34,028 nt of DNA, taken from the NCBI GenBank assembly GCA_902584805.1, contig CACIBE010000011.1:1-34028 (forward strand). The letters run 5' to 3'. Made by a program: the position numbers and the translations under genes. The stretch is from an uncultured Alphaproteobacteria bacterium. Its GTDB lineage: Bacteria; Pseudomonadota; Alphaproteobacteria; HIMB59; GCA-002718135. This document shows, piece by piece, positions 6,924 to 14,582 of the stretch. The notes beneath the pieces were generated by a model. That model worked only from the letters and a program-made list of their open reading frames with translations. It was not told the DNA's origin and made no database searches. Each line of letters starts with the position of its first letter. Position 1 is the stretch's first letter.

Positions 6924-7739
6924 ATGTTTAAAAGGTTATTTTCGAAGAGTACTACAATACCAGTTTTACGTTTATCTGGCATTATATCATCACAGTCAGG
7001 CTTAACAGGCTCTGGTTTAGCTATCAATAATTTAGAAAAGTTAATTGATAAGTTATTTGCTGATAAAAAATCTCCTGTTGTAGGCTTGGTCATTAATTCA
7101 CCTGGAGGTTCTCCCACACAATCCTCTTTAATAGCAAAAAGGATCATTGATCTAGCAAAGGAAAAAAATAAAAAAGTTTTAGCATTCGTTGAAGATGTTG
7201 CAGCTTCTGGTGGTTATTGGTTAGCATGTGCTGCTGATGAGATATATATTGATCAAAACTCTGTTATTGGATCAATTGGTGTTATTTCACCAGGTTTTGG
7301 TTTTGTAGATCTTTTAAAAAAAGTTGGAATTGAAAGAAGAGTGTATACATCTGGAAAAAGTAAAAGTTTTCTTGACCCTTTCAAAGAAGAAAAACAGGAA
7401 GACATTGATAGATTAAAAAATATTCAAGAACAAATTCATGATAATTTTATTTATTATGTAAAAGATAGAAGAGGTTCAAAACTCGATCAGAATAAATTAG
7501 ATGACATCTTTTCTGGTTTATTTTGGGTTGGTAATAAAGCTATTGATTTAGGTTTAGCAGATGGTATTGGTGCAATAAAACCAATTTTAGAAGAGAAGTT
7601 TGGAAAAAAAATTAAAATTAAAATAATCAGTCAAAAAAAATCATTTTTACAACGTAGGTTTTCTTCTTCAATATTTAATTCTGATGAAATTTTAAATAAA
7701 ATTGAAGAACGAATTATGTTTTCTAGGTTTGGTTTGTAA
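6924..7739 (+). CDS. sppA: S49 family serine protease, short SppA-type (signal peptide peptidase / SohB-like)
   Basis: A 271-residue S49 protease using a Ser-Lys dyad to degrade signal peptides or membrane-released peptides. Landmarks: VPVLRLSGII-like start (12-21), VINSPGGSPTQS (57-67), nucleophile Ser95 in DVAASGGYWLA, GSIGVISPGFGF (117-126), and the general base as Lys147 in GKSKSFLDPF. The Ser-Lys distance of 52 matches short SppA enzymes such as B. subtilis SppA. A TTG at 6909 would add five residues; I prefer ATG 6924, giving MFKRLFSK. No clear N-terminal membrane anchor is seen, unlike many SppA proteins. The stop overlaps the ATG of a 53-aa membrane peptide gene (TAATG), which might supply an anchor or substrate; that is speculation. 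Confidence 0.9.
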   Translation: MFKRLFSKSTTIPVLRLSGIISSQSGLTGSGLAINNLEKLIDKLFADKKSPVVGLVINSPGGSPTQSSLIAKRIIDLAKEKNKKVLAFVEDVAASGGYWLACAADEIYIDQNSVIGSIGVISPGFGFVDLLKKVGIERRVYTSGKSKSFLDPFKEEKQEDIDRLKNIQEQIHDNFIYYVKDRRGSKLDQNKLDDIFSGLFWVGNKAIDLGLADGIGAIKPILEEKFGKKIKIKIISQKKSFLQRRFSSSIFNSDEILNKIEERIMFSRFGL

Positions 7740-7900
7740 TGAAATTTCTAGTTTTAGTTGTAATTTTAGCTTCTATTTTATTATTTTTAAGATTTAAGAA
7801 AAAAAAACAAGACAAATTCACTAATAATAAAGTAAATAATGACTCAGTAATCGATTTAGAGAAAGATCCAAGAACGAAAGAATATAAACCAAAAGATTAA
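7739..7900 (+). CDS. Small single-pass membrane protein, 53 aa
   Basis: ATG at 7739 shares its A with the SppA stop codon (TAATG); the frame ends at TAA 7898-7900, just 7 bases before glyS. Residues 2-18 ([17 protein letters not shown]) form one membrane helix, followed by the basic RFKKKKQDK stop-transfer segment, a short polar linker and a conserved-looking end [17 protein letters not shown]. The DPxTxxYxP-type ending occurs in small membrane proteins of other proteobacteria as I recall, but I cannot name a family. Topology by the positive-inside rule: N terminus out, tail in the cytoplasm. Tight spacing on both sides and stop overlap support real translation. Confidence 0.7.
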   Translation: MKFLVLVVILASILLFLRFKKKKQDKFTNNKVNNDSVIDLEKDPRTKEYKPKD

Positions 7901-7907
7901 GAGTTAT

Positions 7908-9269
7908 ATGACTGCACAAACAATGGAAGAGTTAGTTTCTCTTTGTAAAAGAAGAGGTTTTTTATTTCAATCAAATGACATCTATGGCGGCATTAAGGGG
8001 TTATATGATTATGGACCAATGGGAGTCGAATTCAAAAATAATCTTAAACAAGCTTGGTGGAAATCAATGGTATATGAAAGGGATGATACCGAAGGTTTGG
8101 ACGCCTCAATTTTAAGTTCTCCAGTAGTTCTAAAACATTCAGGCCATGAAGATACTTTCACAGATCCTCTAGTTGATTGTCGCGCATGTAAATCAAGATG
8201 GAGAGCAGATCAATTATTAGAAGATAATAAATGCCCAAATTGTAAATCGGAAGATCTTACTGAGCCAAGACCTTTTAATTTAATGTTTAAAACTGCAATT
8301 GGACCAGTAGATGATGGTTCGTCATTCGCATATTTAAGACCAGAAACGTGTCAGCAAATTTTTACTAATTTCAAAAATATATTAGATTCAACTTCTAGAA
8401 CTGTTCCTTTTGGTATCGCACAAATGGGAAAAGCATTTAGAAATGAAATAACACCTCGTAATTTTATCTTTAGAGTTAGAGAGTTTGAACAAATGGAATT
8501 AGAGTTTTTTGTTAAACCAGGTACTGATGATAAATGGCATGAATATTGGATAAATAAGAGAATAGAATGGTGGGTTAATCAAGGAATAAAAAAAGAAAAT
8601 TTAAAAAAAATTGAAGTAGAAAAAAATGAATTAGCTCACTACTCAAAAAGAACTGTTGATATCAATTATGTGTTTCCTCATGGTGAAGAGGAACTAGAAG
8701 GGGTAGCCAATAGAACTGACTTTGACTTAGGTTCTCATACTAAAAATCAAAACGATTTTAAAATTACGTCAGAAGTTATGAAAAACTCCTCTTCAACTAC
8801 AAAATTAGCTGTGCAAGATTTAGAAGAAAAAAAATGGTATATTCCTTACGTAATTGAGCCATCAGCTGGTGTTGATAGAGGAGTTCTTGCTTTGTTAAAT
8901 GAAGCTTATCGTGAAGAAAATGTAGATAACGATAATAAAAGAATTCTTTTATCTCTAAAACCTCACCTTTCACCTATTAAAGCTGCAGTTATTCCTCTCA
9001 AAAAGAATAATGAGGAATTAGTTAATTTATCTAAAGAAATAAAATCTAATCTACAGAAATTGGGATTGGGTAGAGTTGTTTTAGAAAACTCAGGAAACAT
9101 TGGTAAGAATTATAGAAGACATGATGAAATAGGAACACCAATTTGTTTAACTGTAGATTTTGAAACTCTAGAAGATAAAAGTGTTACTGTTAGGGACAGA
9201 GATACTATGAAACAGGAAAGAGTTTCTATCGAAAATTTATCTGAATATTACAAAAAATATTTTAATTAA
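7908..9269 (+). CDS. glyS: Glycyl-tRNA synthetase, homodimeric (alpha2) type
   Basis: Charges tRNA-Gly with glycine; class II synthetase, cytoplasmic. The single 453-residue chain is the alpha2 (eukaryote/archaea/Gram-positive) form, not the alpha2beta2 GlyQ+GlyS form. Features: [16 protein letters not shown] (13-28), GLYDYGPMG (31-39), a zinc-binding knuckle with Cys91, Cys94, Cys109 and Cys112, EPRPFNLMF (119-127), LRPET (143-147), motif 2 in [19 protein letters not shown] (177-195), motif 3 EPSAGVDRG, then an anticodon-binding domain from about residue 345. The start is the first ATG, seven bases after the small membrane gene. An alpha2 form is less common in alphaproteobacteria than GlyQS as far as I recall. 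Confidence 0.96.
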   Translation: MTAQTMEELVSLCKRRGFLFQSNDIYGGIKGLYDYGPMGVEFKNNLKQAWWKSMVYERDDTEGLDASILSSPVVLKHSGHEDTFTDPLVDCRACKSRWRADQLLEDNKCPNCKSEDLTEPRPFNLMFKTAIGPVDDGSSFAYLRPETCQQIFTNFKNILDSTSRTVPFGIAQMGKAFRNEITPRNFIFRVREFEQMELEFFVKPGTDDKWHEYWINKRIEWWVNQGIKKENLKKIEVEKNELAHYSKRTVDINYVFPHGEEELEGVANRTDFDLGSHTKNQNDFKITSEVMKNSSSTTKLAVQDLEEKKWYIPYVIEPSAGVDRGVLALLNEAYREENVDNDNKRILLSLKPHLSPIKAAVIPLKKNNEELVNLSKEIKSNLQKLGLGRVVLENSGNIGKNYRRHDEIGTPICLTVDFETLEDKSVTVRDRDTMKQERVSIENLSEYYKKYFN

Positions 9270-9278
9270 CAAAATTGT

Positions 9279-10427
9279 ATGAAAAAAGTTAGTGATATTC
9301 ATGCAATAAAAATTATTTTTTTTATAACTGCTTGTTATGTAGGTTTATGGGCTATTAGGATACCTACCATAAAGGATCAACTTCAAACTGATTATGTTGG
9401 TGTTGGATATATTATGTTATCATTTGCAATTGGTTCAATTGTTGCAATGATTTTTGCAAATGCTCTTATTTTGAAAACTTCTACAAAATCTATTTTAACA
9501 TGTACCTTAATTGCCGAAGGTTGTTTGTGGTTGCCAGTACCTTTCATTCAAGAATTATGGCTGTTTATGGTTTTCTCATTTGTTTTTGGAATGAGTTATG
9601 GCGCATTCGAAATAGCATGTAATGTATATGCATCAAATTTAGAAGTAAGAGAAAAAAAATCTATGATGTCAGGCTTTCATGCATTTTGGAGTCTTGGAGT
9701 TTTATTTGGATCTCTAATTACAAGCTTTTTACTAGAGTGGAATTATTCTTTTATTTTTAATATACTTTTGTATGTCATCATTCTTCTTCCTTTGAGTTTG
9801 TATTTTGTACTTTGTTTAGAGTCACAAGTTGAAACAAAATCAGAAGACTCAAGTAAAAAAAATATATTTTTTATTTGGCCCTTACTTATTTTTTTATTAG
9901 CATTAATTGCAATGGCAAACGCTCTAACAGAAGGAAGTGTTGATGCATGGGGAGCTCTCTATATGAGAGATTTTATTCAAGTTGATGGTTTCTATATCGG
10001 CTTAGCAACTCTAAGTTTTAATATTTTTATGGTTATCGGAAGATTTAGTGGTGATTGGGTAAGAGATAAAATCGGAGTTTTTCTTTTGATTTTCTTTTTA
10101 TTTTTATCGACGATTATAAGTTTAATAATTTTATCTAATTTCAGCAGTATTTATGCAGCTATTATTGGTTTTTCATTATTAGGTATCGGAGCATCCTCAA
10201 TTGTTCCTATCGCATATAGTTTAGCTGGAAAAATTGAGGGAATTGACAGTGGAGTAGGGATAACAATAATTTCAATTGCAGTTTACGGAACATTTATAGG
10301 GGCTCCAGCTTCATTAGGATTTATTGCAAACAACTACGGAATTAATAATATATTTATTCCAATGCTAATAATTTTTATGATTTTAATAATTCCAGTAAGT
10401 TTTTATAGAAAAAAATTTTCAGTTTAA
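9279..10427 (+). CDS. Major facilitator superfamily transporter (YbjJ-like)
   Basis: A 382-residue membrane protein with about 12 hydrophobic segments split into two halves by the polar ESQVETKSEDSSKKN loop (about 184-198). Motifs: GLWAIRIPTIKDQLQ near the start, GMSYGAFEIACNVYA and GFHAFWSLGVLFGS (about residues 133-146), and ALTEGSVDAWGALY opening the second half, which recall the YbjJ branch of MFS. The substrate cannot be inferred. It follows glyS after 9 bases in the same orientation, and its 3' end overlaps the convergent ygfZ by 9 bases. Confidence 0.85.
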   Translation: MKKVSDIHAIKIIFFITACYVGLWAIRIPTIKDQLQTDYVGVGYIMLSFAIGSIVAMIFANALILKTSTKSILTCTLIAEGCLWLPVPFIQELWLFMVFSFVFGMSYGAFEIACNVYASNLEVREKKSMMSGFHAFWSLGVLFGSLITSFLLEWNYSFIFNILLYVIILLPLSLYFVLCLESQVETKSEDSSKKNIFFIWPLLIFLLALIAMANALTEGSVDAWGALYMRDFIQVDGFYIGLATLSFNIFMVIGRFSGDWVRDKIGVFLLIFFLFLSTIISLIILSNFSSIYAAIIGFSLLGIGASSIVPIAYSLAGKIEGIDSGVGITIISIAVYGTFIGAPASLGFIANNYGINNIFIPMLIIFMILIIPVSFYRKKFSV

Positions 10428-11249
10428 AAAATCAAAAGATAATGAGTCATTGATTACTAAATTTTGATTTTTATTTTTTATTTCATTAACAAAATTAATA
10501 TTTAATGCTGCAAAAATATGTGAATTTGCTTTTGATACAATTGTACCTATTTTTTTATTATCTACTATCAACTCATCTCCCTCTAGCACATCTCCAATTT
10601 TTATTTTTAAAGCGTAAAGTTTTTTCTTGAGTAATCCACGGTATTTCATTCTTGCAGTAATTTCTTGACCCACATAGCATCCCTTATCCCAATCAATAGC
10701 ATTTAAATTATCAAAATTATTTTCTAATAATAAAGATTTATTTTCTAAAATATCAAATGGTGAATAGGGTGTTGTATGATTAATTAAAATTTCATGATAT
10801 TTTGTTTCATTAATTTCTTTAAATCTCTCTTTTTCAATTAAAATTTTTTTATCCGTTATAAGTTTTTTACCTAAGTTTATATTTCTAGGATCATTTAAAT
10901 AAACATTATAATCACCTTCATAATCTATATTAAATAATGAATAAGAATTTAGATTATTAATTTCTTTAATTTCTATATCAGAGCGAAGTTTATATATTTT
11001 TAATCGTCCTAATAAATTACTATAAAATTTATCATTAGTTTCAAAAATATAGTTTTCATTTATATTGAATATAAAAAAATCTGCTAAAAATTTACCCTGA
11101 GGTGTTAATAGACATGAATAAATAATTGATCCATCGTTACATTTTTCAATGTCATTAGTAATTAAATTTTGAATAAATGATTTACTATCTTTTCCAGAAA
11201 TCTCGAAAAATCTTGAATTCAGATGATGAAAAAAGTATTTATCTTTCAT
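10419..11249 (-). CDS. ygfZ: YgfZ/IBA57-type folate-binding protein (Fe-S enzyme maintenance)
   Basis: A 276-residue member of the GcvT/YgfZ superfamily. YgfZ and mitochondrial IBA57 bind folate and help maintain a subset of [4Fe-4S] enzymes such as the tRNA methylthiolase MiaB. The diagnostic motif KGCYVGQE is present at 189-196, with conserved Cys191, followed by ITARMKYRG. The N-terminal half carries the FFEISGKDSKSFIQNLITND and LLTPQGKFLADFFIF stretches typical of the family. It stands alone on the minus strand, its 3' end overlapping the MFS gene; the suf operon that it would support functionally lies about 17 kb away in this window. Confidence 0.9.
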   Translation of the reverse strand: MKDKYFFHHLNSRFFEISGKDSKSFIQNLITNDIEKCNDGSIIYSCLLTPQGKFLADFFIFNINENYIFETNDKFYSNLLGRLKIYKLRSDIEIKEINNLNSYSLFNIDYEGDYNVYLNDPRNINLGKKLITDKKILIEKERFKEINETKYHEILINHTTPYSPFDILENKSLLLENNFDNLNAIDWDKGCYVGQEITARMKYRGLLKKKLYALKIKIGDVLEGDELIVDNKKIGTIVSKANSHIFAALNINFVNEIKNKNQNLVINDSLSFDFLN

Positions 11250-11271
11250 AATTATCTAAATATATATTGAA

Positions 11272-11277
11272 TATACT
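11272..11277 (+). promoter_or_regulatory. -10-like box before the family 9 glycosyltransferase
   Basis: TATACT sits in the 45-base divergent gap between ygfZ (ATG at 11249) and the GTG at 11295. No good -35 element is visible 16-18 bases upstream, so this is weak. It would give a leader of about ten bases. Confidence 0.25.
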
Positions 11278-11294
11278 AAAAGTGTAATATTTCT

Positions 11295-12218
11295 GTGAAA
11301 ATTCTTGTTATTTCGTCAAATCTTATTGGAGATACAATTCTATCAACTGGAGTAATAAATTATTTTAGTAAAAAATATCCAGAAACTAAATTTACATTTG
11401 TAATTGGTCCATCTGCTAAATCAATTTTCAAAAACTTTAAATCTGTAGAAACTATAATCACTGTTTCAAAAAAAAGATACAATATGCATTGGTTAGATAT
11501 AATTTCTAATTGTTATGGAAAGAAGTGGGATATAATTATTGATTTTAGAAGTTCGTTGTTATCATATTTTTTAAGACATAAGCAAAAATTTATTTTTAAA
11601 AAAAAATCTAATCTAAACCATGTACAGCAATTATCTAATTACTTTAAATTTGATTGTTCAGATTTGTTTATTGAGACAAATACAGAAGAAGAAGAAATAG
11701 TTACAAAACATTTGTCTGATGATTTTAAATATTTTGTTATATTTCCAGGTGGAAATTGGAAACCAAAAATTTGGAGTATTAAAAATTATAATTCACTATT
11801 AATCAAAATTTTATCTCAAAGTAAAAATATTAAATTTATTTTAGTTGGCTCAAAGTCAGAAGAAGAAAATTATTTAAATGAAATAACAAAAAATATTGAT
11901 AGCAATAAGATAATTAATTTATTTGGTGCATCATTGACTCAAACTGCTGCTTATATGAAGAAATCAAAATTATTTATTGGAAATGATTCAGGATTATCAC
12001 ATATGGCCTCGGCCACTAAATTAAAGTCTATAGTATTATTTGGCCCAACAAATGATGTGATTTACGGTCCATTTATGCAAGATTCACAAGTTATAAGAAC
12101 AAAGGAAAGCTATGACTATTTTAAAAGTATAAATATTGATAAAACAAAGTCCTATATGGACTCTATAAGCGTAGAAAAGATTTATTTTACATTACAAAAA
12201 AATAATTATTGTGAATAA
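11295..12218 (+). CDS. Glycosyltransferase family 9 (heptosyltransferase-like)
   Basis: A 307-residue GT-B protein like the ADP-heptose:LPS heptosyltransferases that build the lipopolysaccharide inner core at the cytoplasmic face of the inner membrane. Landmarks: MKILVISSNLIGDTILSTGV (1-20) resembling the family start, FVIFPGGNWKPKIWSIKNY (nucleotide-sugar binding loop with the K.W motif, about 147-165), and KLFIGNDSGLSHMASATKLK with GPTNDVIYGP near residues 226-260. The start is GTG, since no ATG fits the conserved N terminus. The 3' end overlaps pyrC by 8 bases. Whether heptose or another sugar is transferred is not decided by sequence. Confidence 0.85.
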   Translation: MKILVISSNLIGDTILSTGVINYFSKKYPETKFTFVIGPSAKSIFKNFKSVETIITVSKKRYNMHWLDIISNCYGKKWDIIIDFRSSLLSYFLRHKQKFIFKKKSNLNHVQQLSNYFKFDCSDLFIETNTEEEEIVTKHLSDDFKYFVIFPGGNWKPKIWSIKNYNSLLIKILSQSKNIKFILVGSKSEEENYLNEITKNIDSNKIINLFGASLTQTAAYMKKSKLFIGNDSGLSHMASATKLKSIVLFGPTNDVIYGPFMQDSQVIRTKESYDYFKSINIDKTKSYMDSISVEKIYFTLQKNNYCE

Positions 12219-13245
12219 AAATATTGAAATAATTCAGCCTGATGATTGGCATGTACATTTTAGAGAAGGTGACATGTTAGAAATGGTTACTAATTTCTCC
12301 TCAAGAATAAATAATAGATGTGTGGCAATGCCCAATACAGAAATTCCCATAACAGATACTAATAAAGCCTCTGCTTATAAAAAGCTTTTAAATAAAGCAT
12401 CTAGTAATAATTTTGAACCACTTATACCTTGTTATTTGAATGAAAATTTAGATTTAGAAGATTTTAGAAAAGGTATGCAAAATAAAGTTTTCTTTGGGTC
12501 TAAACTTTATCCCTCAAATGCAACTACAAACTCAAGTCATGGAGTGAGTGACATTTCAAAAATCTTTAAATTTTTAGAGATTTTAGAAGAAGAAAAAAGT
12601 CCATTACTAATACACGGTGAAAAAGTAGCTGAAGATATAGATATTTTTGATAGAGAAAAATATTTTATAGATGATGAATTAAGCATTATTAGAAAAAAAT
12701 TTCCCCTTTTAAAAATCACACTTGAACATGTATCAACTTCATATGGAGTTAATTATGTGAAAGAAAATGAAAATATTGCAGGAACAATTACACCTCACCA
12801 CATGCTTTTAACAAAAAAAGATGTATTTCATGATGATTCTATTAATCCTCACCATTTTTGTATGCCAGTTGTTAAAAACGAAACAGATTTAATAGAATTA
12901 AGAAAAGCTGCATGTCACAATAATTCTAAATTTTTTTTAGGCACTGACTCAGCTCCACATCCAATTCAAGAAAAAAAACCAGATATGTCATCTAAACCAG
13001 GAATATTTTCATCTCCTTGCTCAATAGAATTATATGCAGAAATTTTTGACCAAGAAAATGCAATTGATAAGTTAGAGATTTTTTGTTCAATTAATGGTGC
13101 AAAACATTATAATTTTCCAATTAATGATAAAAAAATTAAATTAGAAAAAAAAGAATGGATTATGTCAGAATTATCTAGTTATAATGATATTCAGGTTAAG
13201 AATTTTTATGCTAATAAAAAAATTAATTGGAAAGTAGTTCATTAA
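12211..13245 (+). CDS. pyrC: Dihydroorotase (type II, homodimeric)
   Basis: Closes N-carbamoyl-aspartate to dihydroorotate in pyrimidine synthesis; cytoplasmic zinc amidohydrolase. At 344 residues it matches the E. coli PyrC class. Zinc ligands and catalytic residues are visible: DWHVH with His14 and His16, the carboxylated lysine Lys98 in FGSKLYPSNATTNS, His135 in LLIHGE, His173 in LEHVST, substrate loop TPHHMLLTK (194-202), and catalytic Asp246 in GTDSAPH. The start is GTG (MNKNIEII), placed within the end of the glycosyltransferase gene by an 8-base overlap, so translation is likely coupled. Confidence 0.96.
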   Translation: MNKNIEIIQPDDWHVHFREGDMLEMVTNFSSRINNRCVAMPNTEIPITDTNKASAYKKLLNKASSNNFEPLIPCYLNENLDLEDFRKGMQNKVFFGSKLYPSNATTNSSHGVSDISKIFKFLEILEEEKSPLLIHGEKVAEDIDIFDREKYFIDDELSIIRKKFPLLKITLEHVSTSYGVNYVKENENIAGTITPHHMLLTKKDVFHDDSINPHHFCMPVVKNETDLIELRKAACHNNSKFFLGTDSAPHPIQEKKPDMSSKPGIFSSPCSIELYAEIFDQENAIDKLEIFCSINGAKHYNFPINDKKIKLEKKEWIMSELSSYNDIQVKNFYANKKINWKVVH

Positions 13246-13262
13246 TCTTTATATAAATATTA

Positions 13263-13619
13263 ATGTCATTAGGAACAAAAATCTATACTTGGCTTAAGGG
13301 AAACTTAGTTGGTAGTGATGATTTAGGAAATAAATATTACTGTAGCTCCAAAGATTTTAAAGATTTAAAAGTAAAAAGATGGGTAATTTTTAATGGTGAA
13401 ATAGAAGCTTCAAATATACCACCGCACTGGCATGCTTGGCTTCACAAATCTATTGATAATCCTCCAATTGACTATTCACATAAATACAAATGGCAAAAAA
13501 ATCATAAACCAAATATGACTGGTACTAGTGATGCATATTTCCCATCATCTCATCCTCTTTCAAAAAATTATGACCCAGAAAAAAAAGAAGAAGAATATAA
13601 ATCTTGGACTCCTAATTAG
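13263..13619 (+). CDS. NDUFA12-family complex I accessory protein
   Basis: A 118-residue homologue of mitochondrial NDUFA12 (B17.2), an accessory subunit of NADH:ubiquinone oxidoreductase found in alphaproteobacteria. The GNLVGSDDLGNKYYCS block (13-28), the RWVIFNGEIEASNIPPHWHAWLH core (about 39-61), DYSHKYKWQKNHKPNMTGT, and the terminal YKSWTPN are family-typical. It presumably docks on the complex I matrix-side arm at the cytoplasmic face. Its last 50 bases also encode the start of the next gene in another frame, so this tail is under double coding constraint. The gene order with DUF2155, aat and accC is common in alphaproteobacteria as I recall. Confidence 0.92.
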   Translation: MSLGTKIYTWLKGNLVGSDDLGNKYYCSSKDFKDLKVKRWVIFNGEIEASNIPPHWHAWLHKSIDNPPIDYSHKYKWQKNHKPNMTGTSDAYFPSSHPLSKNYDPEKKEEEYKSWTPN

Positions 13620-13974
13620 AGTAACATTTTTTTTTCTCCTACCGCTAACTGTTTCTGCTGAGACTATTGAAAAAAAATATGCTTCTTTTAAGTTATTAAA
13701 TAAAACTACTAACAAAGTTTCTACTAAGGATATTTTGGTAAGCTCGAAAATATCATGGGAAACTTTAAATATTGAAGTTTTGTATTGCGGTAGCACTCCT
13801 CCAACTGAAATTCCTGAGGATTATGTTTTGATAGATGTCTACGATACTATCAATAATGAAAATATTAATATTTATAAAGGCTGGATGATTTCTTCTTCCC
13901 CCGATGTTACTCCGTTAGAAAATCCTATTTATGATCTTTGGTTAGTTGATTGTAGTAACGATAAGACTTCTTGA
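13570..13974 (+). CDS. DUF2155 secreted protein
   Basis: A periplasmic or envelope protein of the DUF2155 family, about 134 residues from the ATG chosen. The N terminus is MTQKKKKKNINLGLLIRV followed by a hydrophobic run FFFLLPLTVSAE, a clear signal peptide with probable cleavage after VSA. The mature part shows the family pattern: ASFKLLNKTTNKVSTKDI, ISWETLNIEVLYCGSTPPTE, YKGWMISSSPDVTPLENPIY and DLWLVDC, with two cysteines that may pair. I chose the ATG at 13570, not the one at 13528, because it gives a normal signal peptide. Its first 50 bases lie inside the NDUFA12 gene, and its last 46 overlap aat on the other strand. Function unknown. Confidence 0.85.
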   Translation: MTQKKKKKNINLGLLIRVTFFFLLPLTVSAETIEKKYASFKLLNKTTNKVSTKDILVSSKISWETLNIEVLYCGSTPPTEIPEDYVLIDVYDTINNENINIYKGWMISSSPDVTPLENPIYDLWLVDCSNDKTS

Positions 13975-14582
13975 AAATTATTAACTTCCTTAAAAAAACT
14001 TTCAATCTCTAGACTTTCTTTTAGTTTATTTTCATAAATTTCAGTTTCCATCTCATACGCTCCAAACTGAACTAAATGAGGATTGAAAAACTGTGAATCT
14101 AAAATGGAAAAATTATTTTTTTTCAATATTGCCAATAAATAAAGTAGACAAAACTTACTTGTATTAGTCTTTAAACTAAACATGCTTTCACCAAAAAAAC
14201 ATGATCCTATATGTAAACCGTATAAACCACCAATTAGATTATCATCTTCATAACATTCTACACTGTGACATTTACCTATTTTATGTAATTCAATATATGT
14301 ATCTAAAATAATTTCATTAATCCAAGTATCTTGATCTTTTCTTTTAATTTCTTTGCATAACTCTATAACTTTTGCAAAATTTTGATCAATTTTAAAACTA
14401 TATTTTGTTTTTTTAAACTCATTAAATAGTTTTTTAGGATATTGAAAATTGGAAATTGGAATAATGAATCTAAGTTTTGGCTTATAAAATTTTATTTCTT
14501 CAGAGTACTTACTATCAGCCATAGGAAAGTAAGCTTTTTTATAAAATTCTATTAAGCTATTTAAATCAATTATTTTACTCAA
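13929..14582 (-). CDS. aat: Leucyl/phenylalanyl-tRNA--protein transferase
   Basis: Adds Leu or Phe from charged tRNA to N-terminal Lys/Arg of proteins, marking them for ClpS/ClpAP degradation (N-end rule). At 217 residues it is family-sized. Motifs: YFPMAD (18-23), TWINEIILDTYIELHKIGKCHSVE-like core (about 86-109), GGLYGLHIGSCFFGESMFS (about 117-135) and QFFNPHLVQFGAYEM. The usual cysteine before the glutamine (DCQ) is serine here (LDSQ), and the family Thr before HL is Pro. The start is TTG at 14582, since no ATG precedes the conserved FPMAD; it overlaps accC by 8 bases. The 3' end overlaps DUF2155 by 46 bases, convergent. Confidence 0.9.
   Translation of the reverse strand: MSKIIDLNSLIEFYKKAYFPMADSKYSEEIKFYKPKLRFIIPISNFQYPKKLFNEFKKTKYSFKIDQNFAKVIELCKEIKRKDQDTWINEIILDTYIELHKIGKCHSVECYEDDNLIGGLYGLHIGSCFFGESMFSLKTNTSKFCLLYLLAILKKNNFSILDSQFFNPHLVQFGAYEMETEIYENKLKESLEIESFFKEVNNFQEVLSLLQSTNQRS

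Noticed and set aside
6902..7147. 81-residue minus-strand frame over the start of sppA
   Set aside because: It lies antisense to the conserved start of the S49 protease and has no promoter, motif or context of its own.
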